Positions 27,493 to 38,500 of a DNA stretch of 64,000 bases are shown here, piece by piece. Below the pieces are notes generated by a model, which was not told where the DNA came from, did not search any database, and worked only from the letters and a program-made list of their open reading frames with translations. Every line of letters starts with the position of its first letter. Within the stretch, counting starts at the first letter, position 1. The stretch is from Thiobacillus sp. 0-1251 (lineage in GTDB: Bacteria > Pseudomonadota > Gammaproteobacteria > Burkholderiales > Thiobacillaceae). The stretch spans positions 1 through 64,000 of the forward strand of contig MKWL01000005.1 in assembly GCA_001899305.1 (NCBI GenBank). The letters are read 5' to 3'. Both the position numbers and the translations under genes were made by a program.

Positions 27493-28818
27493 ATGACTCC
27501 CAAAGAAATCGTCCACGAACTCGACAAGCACATCGTCGGCCAGGCCGCCGCCAAGCGCGCGGTCGCAGTCGCGCTTCGCAACCGCTGGCGGCGCCAGCAA
27601 GTCGACGAACCGCTGCGCCAGGAAATCACGCCGAAGAACATCCTCATGATCGGCCCGACCGGCGTCGGCAAGACCGAGATCGCGCGCCGCCTGGCGCGGC
27701 TCGCCAACGCGCCCTTCATCAAGATCGAGGCGACCAAGTTCACCGAAGTCGGCTATGTGGGCCGCGATGTCGACACCATCATCCGCGATCTGATGGAAAC
27801 CGCAGTCAAGCAGATGCGCGAACAGGCCACGTCCAAGGTGCAGTTCCGCGCCGAAGAGGCGGCCGAGGAACGCATCCTCGACGCGCTCTTGCCGCCGCCC
27901 CGCAGCGTCGGCTTCGGCGAGGCCGAGCAGCCGCAACGCGAGGAAGGCACGGCGCGCCAACGCTTCCGCAAAATGCTGCGCGAAGGCCAGCTCGACGACA
28001 AGGAAATCGAGATCGAAGTCGCCGCAGCCAATCCCAGCATGGAAATCTTCACCCCGCCGGGGATGGAAGACCTGTCGCAGCAACTGCAGGGCATGTTCCA
28101 GAACCTCGGGCAAGGCCGCCGGCAGAGCCGCAAGCTGAAAGTGCGCGAAGCGATGAAGCTCCTGACCGAAGAAGAGGCCGGACGGCTGGTCAACGACGAG
28201 GAAACCAAGCAGCAGGCGCTCGAAGCGGTCGAGCAGCACGGCATCGTGTTTTTGGATGAAATAGACAAGATCGCCACCCGCTCGGACGCCCACGGCAGCG
28301 ACGTGTCGCGCCAGGGCGTGCAGCGCGACCTGCTGCCGCTGATCGAGGGCACCACCGTGTCGACCAAGTACGGCATGGTGAAGACCGACCACATCCTGTT
28401 CATCGCCAGCGGCGCCTTCCACCTGTCCAAGCCGTCCGACCTCATCCCCGAGTTGCAGGGCCGGCTGCCGATCCGCGTCGAGCTGCAGGCGCTGTCGGTG
28501 GAGGATTTCGAGCGTATCCTGACCGCCACCGACGCCTGCCTCACACGCCAGTACGAAGCGCTGCTGGCGACCGAAGGCGTCACGCTCAGGTTCACCGACG
28601 ACGGCATCCGCCGCATCGCCGAGATCGCCTTCGAGGTCAACGAGCGCACCGAGAATATCGGCGCGCGCCGCCTGCACACGGTGATGGAAAAGCTGCTGGA
28701 AGACATCTCCTTCGACGCCGGCAGCACCACCGGCGAATACGTGGTCGACGCCGAGGCCGTCACCACGCGTCTCGCCGCACTGGCCGCCCGCGAGGACCTC
28801 GCGCGCTACGTCCTGTAA
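27493..28818 (+). CDS. hslU: HslU ATPase subunit of the HslVU protease
   Basis: 441 residues, AAA+ unfoldase. It has the [18 protein letters not shown] terminus, Walker [16 protein letters not shown], the pore motif GYVGRD, the intermediate domain (about 110-235), Walker [12 protein letters not shown], a sensor region ([12 protein letters not shown]) and the C-terminal tail LARYVL that docks into HslV. The start codon follows an inverted repeat rather than a ribosome binding site, so coupling to hslV or an unusual initiation region is likely. Confidence 0.97.
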   Translation: MTPKEIVHELDKHIVGQAAAKRAVAVALRNRWRRQQVDEPLRQEITPKNILMIGPTGVGKTEIARRLARLANAPFIKIEATKFTEVGYVGRDVDTIIRDLMETAVKQMREQATSKVQFRAEEAAEERILDALLPPPRSVGFGEAEQPQREEGTARQRFRKMLREGQLDDKEIEIEVAAANPSMEIFTPPGMEDLSQQLQGMFQNLGQGRRQSRKLKVREAMKLLTEEEAGRLVNDEETKQQALEAVEQHGIVFLDEIDKIATRSDAHGSDVSRQGVQRDLLPLIEGTTVSTKYGMVKTDHILFIASGAFHLSKPSDLIPELQGRLPIRVELQALSVEDFERILTATDACLTRQYEALLATEGVTLRFTDDGIRRIAEIAFEVNERTENIGARRLHTVMEKLLEDISFDAGSTTGEYVVDAEAVTTRLAALAAREDLARYVL

Positions 28819-28871
28819 CGCGTGGCCCAGGCACACCTTGCATTTTGCAACCCTGTTAACACCCTGAATAC

Positions 28872-29405
28872 ATGAATCCTGAAGACCGCCAACCCGTTGC
28901 CACGCGCAACAAGCTTCTCTCCACCATCCTGTTCGGCAGCCGCTGGCTGCAGGTTCCCCTCTATCTCGGCCTGATCGGCGCGCAGCTCGTCTACGTCGTG
29001 CATTTCATGGTCGAACTGGAGCATCTCGTCGTCGGCACCTTCACGCTCACCGAGGAGAAGATCATGCTCATCGTGCTGGGACTGATCGACGTGGTGATGA
29101 TCTCCAACCTGCTCATCATGGTCATCGTCGGCGGCTACGAGACCTTTGTCTCGCGCCTCAACCTCGAAGGCCATCCCGACGAGCCCGAGTGGCTGTCGCA
29201 CGTCAACGCCAACGTGCTCAAGGTCAAGCTCGCCACCGCCATCATCGGCATCTCGTCGATCCATCTGTTGAAGACCTTCATCAATGCCCCCAACCTGGAT
29301 GACAAGGTGCTGCTATGGCAGACGGTCATTCACATGGCATTCATCGTGTCGGCGGTGTCGATCGCCTATATCGACAAACTGATGCCGCAGACGGCAAGGC
29401 ATTGA
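28872..29405 (+). CDS. UPF0114/YqhA family membrane protein
   Basis: 177 residues with four predicted membrane helices (WLQVPLYLGLIGAQLVYVVHF, MLIVLGLIDVVMISNLLIMVIVGGY, LATAIIGISSIHLLKTF, VIHMAFIVSAVSIAYID). The LEGHPDEPEWLSHVNANVLKVKLA loop is the family hallmark. Function is unknown. It stands alone 53 nt after hslU. Confidence 0.88.
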   Translation: MNPEDRQPVATRNKLLSTILFGSRWLQVPLYLGLIGAQLVYVVHFMVELEHLVVGTFTLTEEKIMLIVLGLIDVVMISNLLIMVIVGGYETFVSRLNLEGHPDEPEWLSHVNANVLKVKLATAIIGISSIHLLKTFINAPNLDDKVLLWQTVIHMAFIVSAVSIAYIDKLMPQTARH

Positions 29406-29535
29406 CCACCGGAAGGAGCGGCGCCAACAGGACCTGATGCCGCCGCTAATGCCTCCATCGACATTACTTATTTGGCTGTCCACCCCCGCAGGCGGAAAAT
29501 CGCCCGGTTAAGTTACGTTTATCTGGAGACTCCCC

Positions 29536-31368
29536 ATGGCCACCCGCGACACCCTCACCCCCAAAGAAGCCCAATGCAGCGGCGGCGCCGATTACGCGGC
29601 GCTCGCACTGGAAGCCCTGCAGGAACCCGCAGACGCGGCCTACGCCAAGGAGCTGATGGACCGCGTGGCGGATGACTGCCAGTTCACCAAGGACCTGGCG
29701 GCCTGCGCCATCGTCTACAAGGCACTGGGCGAACAAAGCCGCGCCGAGGAGCTGCTGCAGACTGCCGAGGACTACTGCATGAGCGGCGAGGAGCAGATCG
29801 CGCTGGCCGAGGCCAAGTTCAAGGTGCTGGGCGACAAGGCGGCCGCGGTGGGCGCGTATGAGAAGGCGCTGAAGGAAACCAACAACCTCGACCCGCTGAT
29901 CGACCTGGCGAAGAACGTGATGAGCGTCATCGCCGACGGCGCGTTTGCCAAGAAGATACTGGAAAAGGCCGAAGCAAAAATTTCCCGCGCGGTCGAATAC
30001 AGCAAACTGGCGGCGGCCTCGGCCGAGCATCTGCTCGACAAGGATTACGCCGCGGCGATCTTCAACAAGGCCGGCGAGAAGCTTTCCAGCGTGCCCGACC
30101 TGCTGTCGCTGGCCGGCGAGGTCACCAAGACACTGGGCGACCCGGCGCGCGCCAAGGCCTTGTACGAGCGCGCCCTCGCTGGCGCCACCGACTTCGGCGC
30201 CGCCAAGACGCTGATCGAGTCGGCCAAGCAAGCGGGCGACACTGCATTCATGCAGTCTGCCCTGAAAAAGGCGGGGGATCTGGCGAACGCCACCGGCGAC
30301 TACATCGAGCTCGCCGAAGGTTTGGCCGGCGTGGGCGACAAGCCAGGTGCTGCGGCCCTGCTCGACAAGGCAGAAGACGCCGTGGCCGGGCTGGACGAAA
30401 TGCAGAAACTGGTGGCCGCGGTGGAAGCGCATCTGGCCGACGATGTCGAACGCCTCGCCCGCGTGAAAATCAAGCTGGAGAAGCGCCAGGCCAACCACGC
30501 ACGCTATATGGAGTTCCAGCAACTGGAAAAGGAAGCCGCCAGCGTCAAGCAATTCCTCGCCCTGGCCGACCGCGTCCGGCTGGAACTGGAAGACCCGTTC
30601 TACGCCGCCAAGCTGATCGAGGCAGCCGAGACCCTGCTCGACGGGACTGGCTACCAGTTCTCGCGCTACAAGCCCATCATGCTGGCGGTAGACAAGAATC
30701 TGGACGACACCGACTGGCTCTCCCGCCTGCTCGACCGCGCCGCGGAAAACGCCACCGACTTCATCGCGTTCAAGGATTTGGTGGTCACCGCCGCGCATCT
30801 GCATCACCGCGAACTGGGCGTCTCCAAGGCACGCGCCTACCTCGCCGCGCGCGAAACTGCACTGGCGGCGGACCCGAATGCCACGGTCTACGATACCGCC
30901 AAACTTGCCGAGGCAAGCTTCGCCGCGACGCAGGATGCAACCGAGGCAGGTCGCCTGCTCGAGGCCGCACGCGCGCAAGCCAAGGATCACTTCGCGCTCA
31001 CCCACATCGGCCGCTTGTATGCATCCATGGGCAACAGCGCCCGGGCTGATGAACTCTATGCAGCCGCTGCGGCCGCCTGCCCGAATGGCGACGCCTGCAT
31101 TCAGTTCATCGATCGCCTGAAGGGATTCGCACTCCCGGCCGAGACGCTGAAAAAATGGTATGCCCAATGCGGCGCCCACTTGAGCAAGCCTGCCGACAAG
31201 CTGCGCTGGGCCGAAGGCATTGCCGACGCACTCAACGACAAGACCTGGGCAACCGAGGTGTATGGCCAGCTTGCGGGGCAATTCAGCGGCGCCGATGCCG
31301 CGCGCTTCGAGCTTTCCCGCCGTTCGCGCGCCGACCTGAATTTCTTCGGCGTCACCCGCCGCCACTAG
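29536..31368 (+). CDS. large alpha-helical repeat protein, function unknown
   Basis: 610 residues, no signal peptide or membrane segment. The sequence is almost entirely helical, with TPR/Sel1-like repeats of the form A-x-x-Y-x-x-A-L across residues 20-330 and again 440-600 (for example KALGEQSRAEELLQTAEDY, KTLGDPARAKALYERAL, ASMGNSARADELYAAAA). A clear GGAG precedes the ATG. I do not recognise a named family. Likely a cytoplasmic scaffold; the partner is unknown. Confidence 0.75.
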   Translation: MATRDTLTPKEAQCSGGADYAALALEALQEPADAAYAKELMDRVADDCQFTKDLAACAIVYKALGEQSRAEELLQTAEDYCMSGEEQIALAEAKFKVLGDKAAAVGAYEKALKETNNLDPLIDLAKNVMSVIADGAFAKKILEKAEAKISRAVEYSKLAAASAEHLLDKDYAAAIFNKAGEKLSSVPDLLSLAGEVTKTLGDPARAKALYERALAGATDFGAAKTLIESAKQAGDTAFMQSALKKAGDLANATGDYIELAEGLAGVGDKPGAAALLDKAEDAVAGLDEMQKLVAAVEAHLADDVERLARVKIKLEKRQANHARYMEFQQLEKEAASVKQFLALADRVRLELEDPFYAAKLIEAAETLLDGTGYQFSRYKPIMLAVDKNLDDTDWLSRLLDRAAENATDFIAFKDLVVTAAHLHHRELGVSKARAYLAARETALAADPNATVYDTAKLAEASFAATQDATEAGRLLEAARAQAKDHFALTHIGRLYASMGNSARADELYAAAAAACPNGDACIQFIDRLKGFALPAETLKKWYAQCGAHLSKPADKLRWAEGIADALNDKTWATEVYGQLAGQFSGADAARFELSRRSRADLNFFGVTRRH

Positions 31369-31420
31369 TCCGCCGGCCGGCCGGTGGGCCTGGTCATGCT
31401 GGCCGCCTGCAATACCCCTG

Positions 31421-31450
31421 AAAACAGCCCGGTTACATGGGCTGTTTTTA
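31421..31450 (+). terminator. terminator after the helical repeat gene
   Basis: AAAACAGCCC - 8 nt - GGGCTGTTTTTATTT, a strong intrinsic terminator between two co-directional genes, so the following gene has its own promoter. Confidence 0.9.
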
Positions 31451-31489
31451 TTTGTACACTCCAGATAAAGCTGTCTTCAGGAGTGCGTC

Positions 31490-32542
31490 ATGCTTGAACT
31501 TTCTGCTCTTATCGACACGGTGCAGAAAAATTGCACCATCGCCGACGCCCGCCACGCGCGCGACATGACAATGTGTACTTTTCTGCTGGAAATGCGCGAA
31601 TACTACCGCTGGGAAATGGAAATTCCCTATGGCGCGCGCCTGCCCAAGGACGAACTCGGCGACTGGCTGAACGCACGCGAAAGCCTGTGGGATACGGTGG
31701 AAGAAGAGGATTTCGCCCCCCTGCCGCTGAACGAAGCCGGCATCGACCCTTTCGAGGCCGACGACATCAACCGTACGCTGATCCCGCAAGGGCTGGTCTA
31801 CAGCAGCGGACTGGGACACTTCCGCAAACCGCACTTCGTGCTGGCCGAGCTCAAGCGCGCCGAAATGCGTGACGGCGTGCAGGTACTGGTCGCCGGCTGC
31901 GAATATGCGCGCGACCTGATCGCCCCGCCTGCCGCCATGCGCGGCGGCGCAATCTTCCTGCGCATGGACGCGGTACGCCGCCTGCTGTGGAACAAGTACG
32001 AAGAATGGCAGTGGAAGGAAAAGGACACGGCGCTGGGCCGCGCGTTTGCCCACTACGACTTCGAACGCGACACCGAGCGCGGCCTCGATCGCATGGCCGA
32101 AGCGGAGAGCGAGGCGATGATTCTCCACGAGATCGGCGAGGCGCGCGCGGAATCACTGCTGGGCGAGGACTGGAATGCGATGCTCGGCCACCTCAATTCC
32201 CGGCATGCCGAACTGCTGGCGCGTGCGGTGCGCGACCATCTGGCCGACTGCATGATCACGCTGCCGACGCTGCTCGAGCGCGAAGCCATCGGTTCGCTGC
32301 ATTTCTACCTGGCGAATCTGTCCGGGCTGCGCCGCGCCCTGTTCCCGGCGCTCCCGCAGGCATACGAAGCCTGGCTCGGCAGCGGCGACACCGCCCGTCT
32401 GACCTCAATGGTGAAGGCGGCTGAATCCCACTGGCTGGATGCCGCCCGCCTGCTAACGACGACCTACCATCACGATTCGGCGCAAGGCAACGCGCAGCTC
32501 AACGCGCTGGCCAGCGGCGACCTCGCCGGCCTCCGCCTCTAG
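31490..32542 (+). CDS. Sfum_1244-like conserved cytoplasmic protein
   Basis: 350 residues, soluble. The N-terminal stretch LIDTVQKNCTIADARHARDMTMCTFLLEMREYYRWE recalls the Sfum_1244 family of uncharacterised proteins found in sulfur-metabolising and other proteobacteria; this is from memory of the family and unverified. No catalytic motif is evident; EAMILHEIGEARAE is an acidic helix. It is flanked by terminators on both sides and is thus probably monocistronic. Confidence 0.65.
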   Translation: MLELSALIDTVQKNCTIADARHARDMTMCTFLLEMREYYRWEMEIPYGARLPKDELGDWLNARESLWDTVEEEDFAPLPLNEAGIDPFEADDINRTLIPQGLVYSSGLGHFRKPHFVLAELKRAEMRDGVQVLVAGCEYARDLIAPPAAMRGGAIFLRMDAVRRLLWNKYEEWQWKEKDTALGRAFAHYDFERDTERGLDRMAEAESEAMILHEIGEARAESLLGEDWNAMLGHLNSRHAELLARAVRDHLADCMITLPTLLEREAIGSLHFYLANLSGLRRALFPALPQAYEAWLGSGDTARLTSMVKAAESHWLDAARLLTTTYHHDSAQGNAQLNALASGDLAGLRL

Positions 32543-32549
32543 GCGAAAA

Positions 32550-32576
32550 AAAACGGGCGCCAGGCGCGCCCGTTTT
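32550..32576. terminator. bidirectional terminator, chpA / Sfum_1244-like gene
   Basis: AAAACGGGCGC - 5 nt - GCGCCCGTTTT between convergent genes, A-run before and T-run after, effective on both strands. Confidence 0.9.
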
Positions 32577-32590
32577 CTAGCACCCCGCTG

Positions 32591-35500
32591 TTATGCCGGC
32601 ACAGCGGCTTCCTGGCCAAGCTGCTCGGCAATGGAGTCGAGCAGCTGCTGCTCCTGGTACGGTTTGCCCAAGTACACGTTGACGCCGATTTCCATCGCAC
32701 GGTTGCGGTGCTTGTCCGCCGTGCGCGAGGTGATCATGATGATCGGCACCGACTTCAGGCGCGCATCGCTGCGCATCACGCGCGCCAGCTCGAAACCGTC
32801 CATGCGCGGCATCTCGACGTCGAGCAGGACCACGTCAGGGATCAGGTCGTGCATCTTTTCCAGCGCATCGACGCCATCCTTCGCGCTGTCGACGCGGAAG
32901 CCTTCGCGGGTGAGGAGGCGCGTGGTGATCTTGCGCACGGTGAGCGAATCGTCGACCACCAGCACCAGCGGCGGCTGCAGGGCGGTGCTGACTTCCACAG
33001 CCTCGGCAGGCGCCGTGCGTTCCGCTGCGCTGCGCGGCAAACTGGCCCAACGCAATGCCAGCGGCACCGGGTTGAGGATCAGGATCACGCGTCCGTCGCC
33101 GCGTACGGTAGCGCCCGCGACACCGGTAATGCGCGCCATCTGCGGGCCAATGTTCTTGACCACGATTTCGCGCGTGCCTTCGATCGCGTCGAGCAGCACG
33201 GCTGCCTGGCTGGAGCCGCTTTTCAGCAACACCACCGGGTTGTAGCGCTGCACCTCGTGCACCGCCTCGGTATCGCCCAGCAGATGCGGCAGATAGGAGA
33301 ACGGATAACGCGCACCGCGCCACGTCAGTTCGCCGGCTGCCATGGCCTGCTCCAGATCATGCGGCTTGAGTTCCAGCACCTGCTGCACCAAGGGGGCCGG
33401 CAGTGCGTAATCGTGCTTGGCGGCCTGGATCATCACCGCCTGGGTCATCGCCAGGGTGAGCGGCAGATAGATGTTGAAAGCGGTGCCCGCGCCGGGCGTG
33501 GAGGTGATGTCGATACGGCCGCCCAGTGCGGAGATTTCGCTCTTGACGACGTCCATGCCGACGCCACGTCCGGCAACCTGACTGACGGTTTCGGCGGTGG
33601 AGAAGCCGGCGGCAAAAATCATCTGCGCCAGCAGCGACTCGGTCGGCTCGACCCCCGGCAACAGCAGGCCGTTGGCCTCCGCCTTTTCGCGGATACGCGC
33701 ATAGTTGAGGCCGGCGCCATCGTCCTTCACGGTCAGCATCATTTCGTTGCCGGTCTGGCGCGCCGACAACACGATCTCGCCAAACTCGGCCTTGCCCGCC
33801 GCCCGACGCACCTCGGGATCTTCAATGCCGTGCGCCAGCGCATTGCGCAGCAAGTGCTCCAGCGGCGCGGTCACCTTCTCCAGCACCGAGCGGTCGATTT
33901 CGAGTTCGCCGCCCTGGATGTCAAGCTGGGCGCGCTTGTCGACGTCGCGCGCGGTCTGGCGCACGGTCCGATACAGGCGCTCGGCCACTGAATACAGCGG
34001 CACCATGCGGACTCGCAGCAGATCCTGCTGCAGTTCGCGGTTCAGCCGCGTCTGCTGGATCAGCGCGGCATCCGCCTCGCCCAGGCGGGCCAAAAGGATA
34101 TGTTGCACTGTGGAGATGTCGTTCACGCTTTCGGCGAGGAAACGGGTGACTTCCTGGAAACGGGTGAAGCGGTCGAACTCCAGCGGGTCGAACTCCTCGG
34201 CCGCGCCCTGCGTCTGGAACGTCGCCTGCATCTGCGACTCAGCCTGGATCTCGACTTCGCGGATGTGGCCGCGCAGGCGCACCAGCGCTTCCGACAATTC
34301 GTTGACGTGACGCTTGAACGCAAACACTTCGCTTTCGATACGTGAACGTGCGATCGCCACTTCGCCAGCCTGGTTGACCATGCGGTCGACCCAGTCGGCC
34401 CGTACACGCAGCGTCAGGGCATTGCTTTCGCGCGTGACCGGTGTCGCAGGCGCAAGCGGGTCGGCCGTCGCTGCAGCCGCAGGATCGGCCCGACCCAGCA
34501 CCGGTTCGACCGGCGCTTCCAGCGGGGCGGGCGCGTCTTCGAGTGCCGGCGCAAGATCGCCCTGTTTCAGGTGTTCCACGGCATCGGCCAGCCGGTCGAG
34601 CTGGGCTTCCAGCGTATCGAACACGTCGTGGCTTGCTGCCAGATGGCCCTCGATCACGGCGATCACGCGCGATTCCATCACGTGGGTCAGTTCGCCCAGG
34701 CGCATCGCACCGACCATGCGCGCACTGCCCTTGATGGTATGCAGGTTGCGGCGGAGCGCGTCGCGCGGGCCTGTGCCGGCGGGCGCCTCTTTCCACGCAC
34801 GGAGTTGCGCGCTGGTATCCGGCACCAACGTATCGGCTTCCTCGAGGAAGATCGGCAGCAGCTGCTGGTCGATTTCATCGGCCACTTCGCGCCGTTCGAA
34901 TACCGGTGCCGGTGCGGTAGGTTTGATGTCAGGGACCAGCGTACTGATATCCGGCAGGGCGGGCGTCGTTTCGGCTTGAACGGCGGCGGCCGGTTCGGCA
35001 GCGCGCACCGGCTCGGCCGGCGCGTCCTGTTCCTGGCTCTCGGCGGACGGCACGTTCACCTCGCCCGTTTCCTCATGGGCTGGAGCGGACATCGCGTCGG
35101 ACATCAACGATGTCTGTTCATCCTCCAGTTCGCCCAACGTTGCGATCAGGTCGTTTGCCGCATCGGGCAGGTGTCCCCTCTCGATGCTTGCGATCATCTC
35201 GTGCAGGCGCGCAACGGTATCCTGGACCAGTGAGAGATGCGAAGTCGGCATGGGCACATGCACGAAGCGGTTCCAATACTGCTCGAAGGCATGCGACAGA
35301 TCCGACAGGGCAGTGATGCCGGCAGTCCCTGCAATGCCACCCAGCGTGTGGATCGCGCGTCGCGCATGCTCGCTGACCGAACTGTGTTCGGCTTCGGCGT
35401 GACGCTCGGCCTCTTCCGTCAGCACAGCCAGCCGCTGGTGGGCTTCGGTCATGAAAATTTCGTAAAGCCCGGCGGAGAGGCAAACCGGCCCGATGCAGAT

Positions 35501-38500
35501 TTCGTCCGGCATGGGCGGCTCCGCAGGGAGCGCCTCATCGAGCGGGGCGGAATGCTCTTGTACGGCGGTAGGCGGTTCTGCCAGGGTTTCGTCCGGCGAA
35601 GCCATTTCTTCCTGGATGGACAGATCGCTGTCGTACGCCACTGCGGGGGCAACCGCATATTCAATGATCGCGCCAACGTTCAGCGCAGGCAGTTCAACGC
35701 GGACTACTTCGGCTTCAGGCTGGACTTCGTCCACCGTGATCGGTGCAGCATCGGCACGCGCCTCGCAGCCGGCCTGTTCGATCAACTCGACTGGCGTGTC
35801 AGCGGCAGCGGCCCCGGCATCATCCGTCGCACCATTTTCCAGTGCGGCGACAGCGTCCTTTTGCTCGACCGCTGACAAGGCCAGCCAATCGCTTTCCGCT
35901 TCGGCATCCGCCGCAACGTCCATCTCGATTGAGGCCGCCGCCTCGCCTTCCGGCACGGCTGCCGCTTCTTCGGTTTCCCCTACCGTCCTGGTTTCAGCCA
36001 ACAGATCGGCTTCTGCAACCGTTTCAGGCCAGTCCGGCGCATTCGCAACCGGCGCTTCGACAACCGGCTCGGGCGGCACAGCAACCGGAACGGGCGTCAC
36101 ATCCAGAGCTTGTCCCTGTGCGACACGATCGACCGCCGCCAGCAAGGCTGGAACCGGCAAGCTCGCAGATTGATTGTTCTGCAGGGCGTTCACCCAGTCC
36201 TGGAAGACTCCGCGTGCACGTCCTACCAGGCGCAACAAGTCGCCACTGGCGGGCTTGTTCTCGGCCAGCCAGCCGTTCATCAACTGCTCGTGACGCCACG
36301 CGGTTTCGCCCAGTTCGTCCAGGCCCACCATGCGCCCACTGCCTTTCAATGTGTGGAAGCCACGGCGGATGACGGTCAGGGCAGCCTGGTCGTCGGGGTT
36401 GGCCTGGCAGGCTTCGCTAGCCTCGCCCATGGCCGCCAGCACCTCGTTGGCTTCCTCCAGGAAGATCTCCAGCAGTTCCGCTTCGGATCCTTCGGGAATC
36501 GTCACGTGAAGCAGGGTTTCGCCGAGTGCATCATCGCCAGGCGAACCGGTTTCCGCCGCTGAGGCTGGCTCGGCTGCAGCCACGGCCGACGGCTGTACCG
36601 TCTCGATGATTGCAGCGTATGCGGACACGGCTGCTTCGTCGGCTTGCGCCTCAGTCGGCACGCCATTGTCGAACGCTTCATCCGTACGCAGATCGATCGT
36701 CGGCTGTGTCGTTTCCGTCTCGTCTTCAAGCGCCACGGGCATGTCGATCGCAACCCGTTCGGGCAGCGGCAGGCCGGTCAGGGCGACCACATCGGCATCG
36801 AGTGCCAGCGGGGCTTCCATCGCATCGCGACAGGCATCGAGCGCCGCACGGGTCTGCTGTTTCAGCGTGGCGTCGTCGATCAGTTCGGCGTCGCGGCTGA
36901 GTTCGGTCAGGGCATCAAGGAATTTTTTTTTTGTGGCGTCGTCGGGTTGATCGCGCCACTCAAGATAATTTTCCTGTACTTCGGTTTTGCGAGCGGGCAG
37001 GCCTGATTCGACGGTGTCGTCGAATGCGCTGTCGTCAACGCTGCCGGGATCGATCACGCCGAACTCGATCAGCACGGGCCGCAGGATTCTGGCGGCGTCG
37101 GCACGGCCGGCGCAGTAGGATTCGATATACAGACCGAGGCTGGAGAATGCATCGGCCAGACGTTGCTGGGTCGCTTCGTCAGGGTAGCCTTCCTCAGCAA
37201 ACGCTTGTACCGTCGCGGTCGCCGCACCCAGCAGACCTGCAGCGTCGGGTAATTCCAGCATGGTCAACGCGCCCTGCGCCTGCTGTGCCAGCGCGGGCAC
37301 GCCCGCCAGCGCCTCGCGTTCGCCCGCGTCGCGGAAGAAGGCGTCCAGTGCGTCTTCCATCTGCTTCAGATTCTGACCAACTTCCTGCGCCATATGCACC
37401 AGCATGTCGCGCTCGGCTTCGCGCTGGCTATTGGCATCCACGACGACAGCCGGCATCTCCCGACCTTCGATCAAGGCCAGCAGACGCGCCTGCTGGCCTT
37501 CCGCGCGAACCGCAAAATCACTGTGCAGGACGTCTTCCTGATCGACGGCATTCTGCATGAACAGCAGCGTGGCTGCGATTTCCAGATCCATCTGCTCGCG
37601 TGCCTCGCCCTCGCGCACGGCCCGTGCGGCAGCGGCGGCGGCCAATTCGTCCAGCAGGGGTTTCAGCTTGCTGGCTTCCAACGCCTGGGCCTGCGGCAGC
37701 ATGCGTTCGAGGTGTGTCTGGAACTGCGGCAACTGGCCGGCGTCGCTTTCCACATAGGCGTGCCAGCTATCGCGCGCCGCCTTGAGACTTGCCTGCAGGG
37801 CATCCAGGACCGGGCGCATGCGTGCCAGCGCCTCGGGATCGAGCATGCCACGGCCGGGCAGGTAGCGATCGAGGCCAAACGTCGCCCGGACTTCGGCAGC
37901 GCGCCCATCCAGGGTCTGGCTTTTTGCCACGAAAAACAGGGCATCGCGCAGCAGGCGTTCGGCCACCTGCGGCGAGCCTTCCATCAGGCGGCGCATCTGC
38001 AGATCGACCCGGGCCAGCAGCTGTTTGACATGGAAATCGGCCTCGACCCCGTGCGCGAGCAGGCTGTCGACAAACCCGACGCAGGCCCACCAGAAGGTTT
38101 GCGAGGCTTGCGACGGTGCAATGCGTTCGATCGCGGCCAGCGCATCGCGCATCCGTTTCAATCCCTGTTCGGCCTCGACATTGCGCAGAAAGGCCAGCAG
38201 GCCGCGTTGGAACAGGCCGCGCGCGGCCTTGACTTCCGCCGTCAGCGCCTCCTGCGTCATGGCATCGTTGGCCGCCTTGCCTTGCGCCCGCGTGCGCAGA
38301 TCAGGGAAAAACAGTTCGCCTTCGAATACCCGCTCCGCACCTTGCAACTCGCGCAGACGCTTGTAGAGAGGGAAGAGTGCCAGTTCGCCACTGCCGCGCC
38401 CGTCAGCCAGGTCTTTGACCCAGCGCTGCAGGCCTTCGATGGCATTGCGCAAGGCGCGCAGCACCTCGTCGTTCGCCTGCAGGCGATTTTCGTTGACGTC

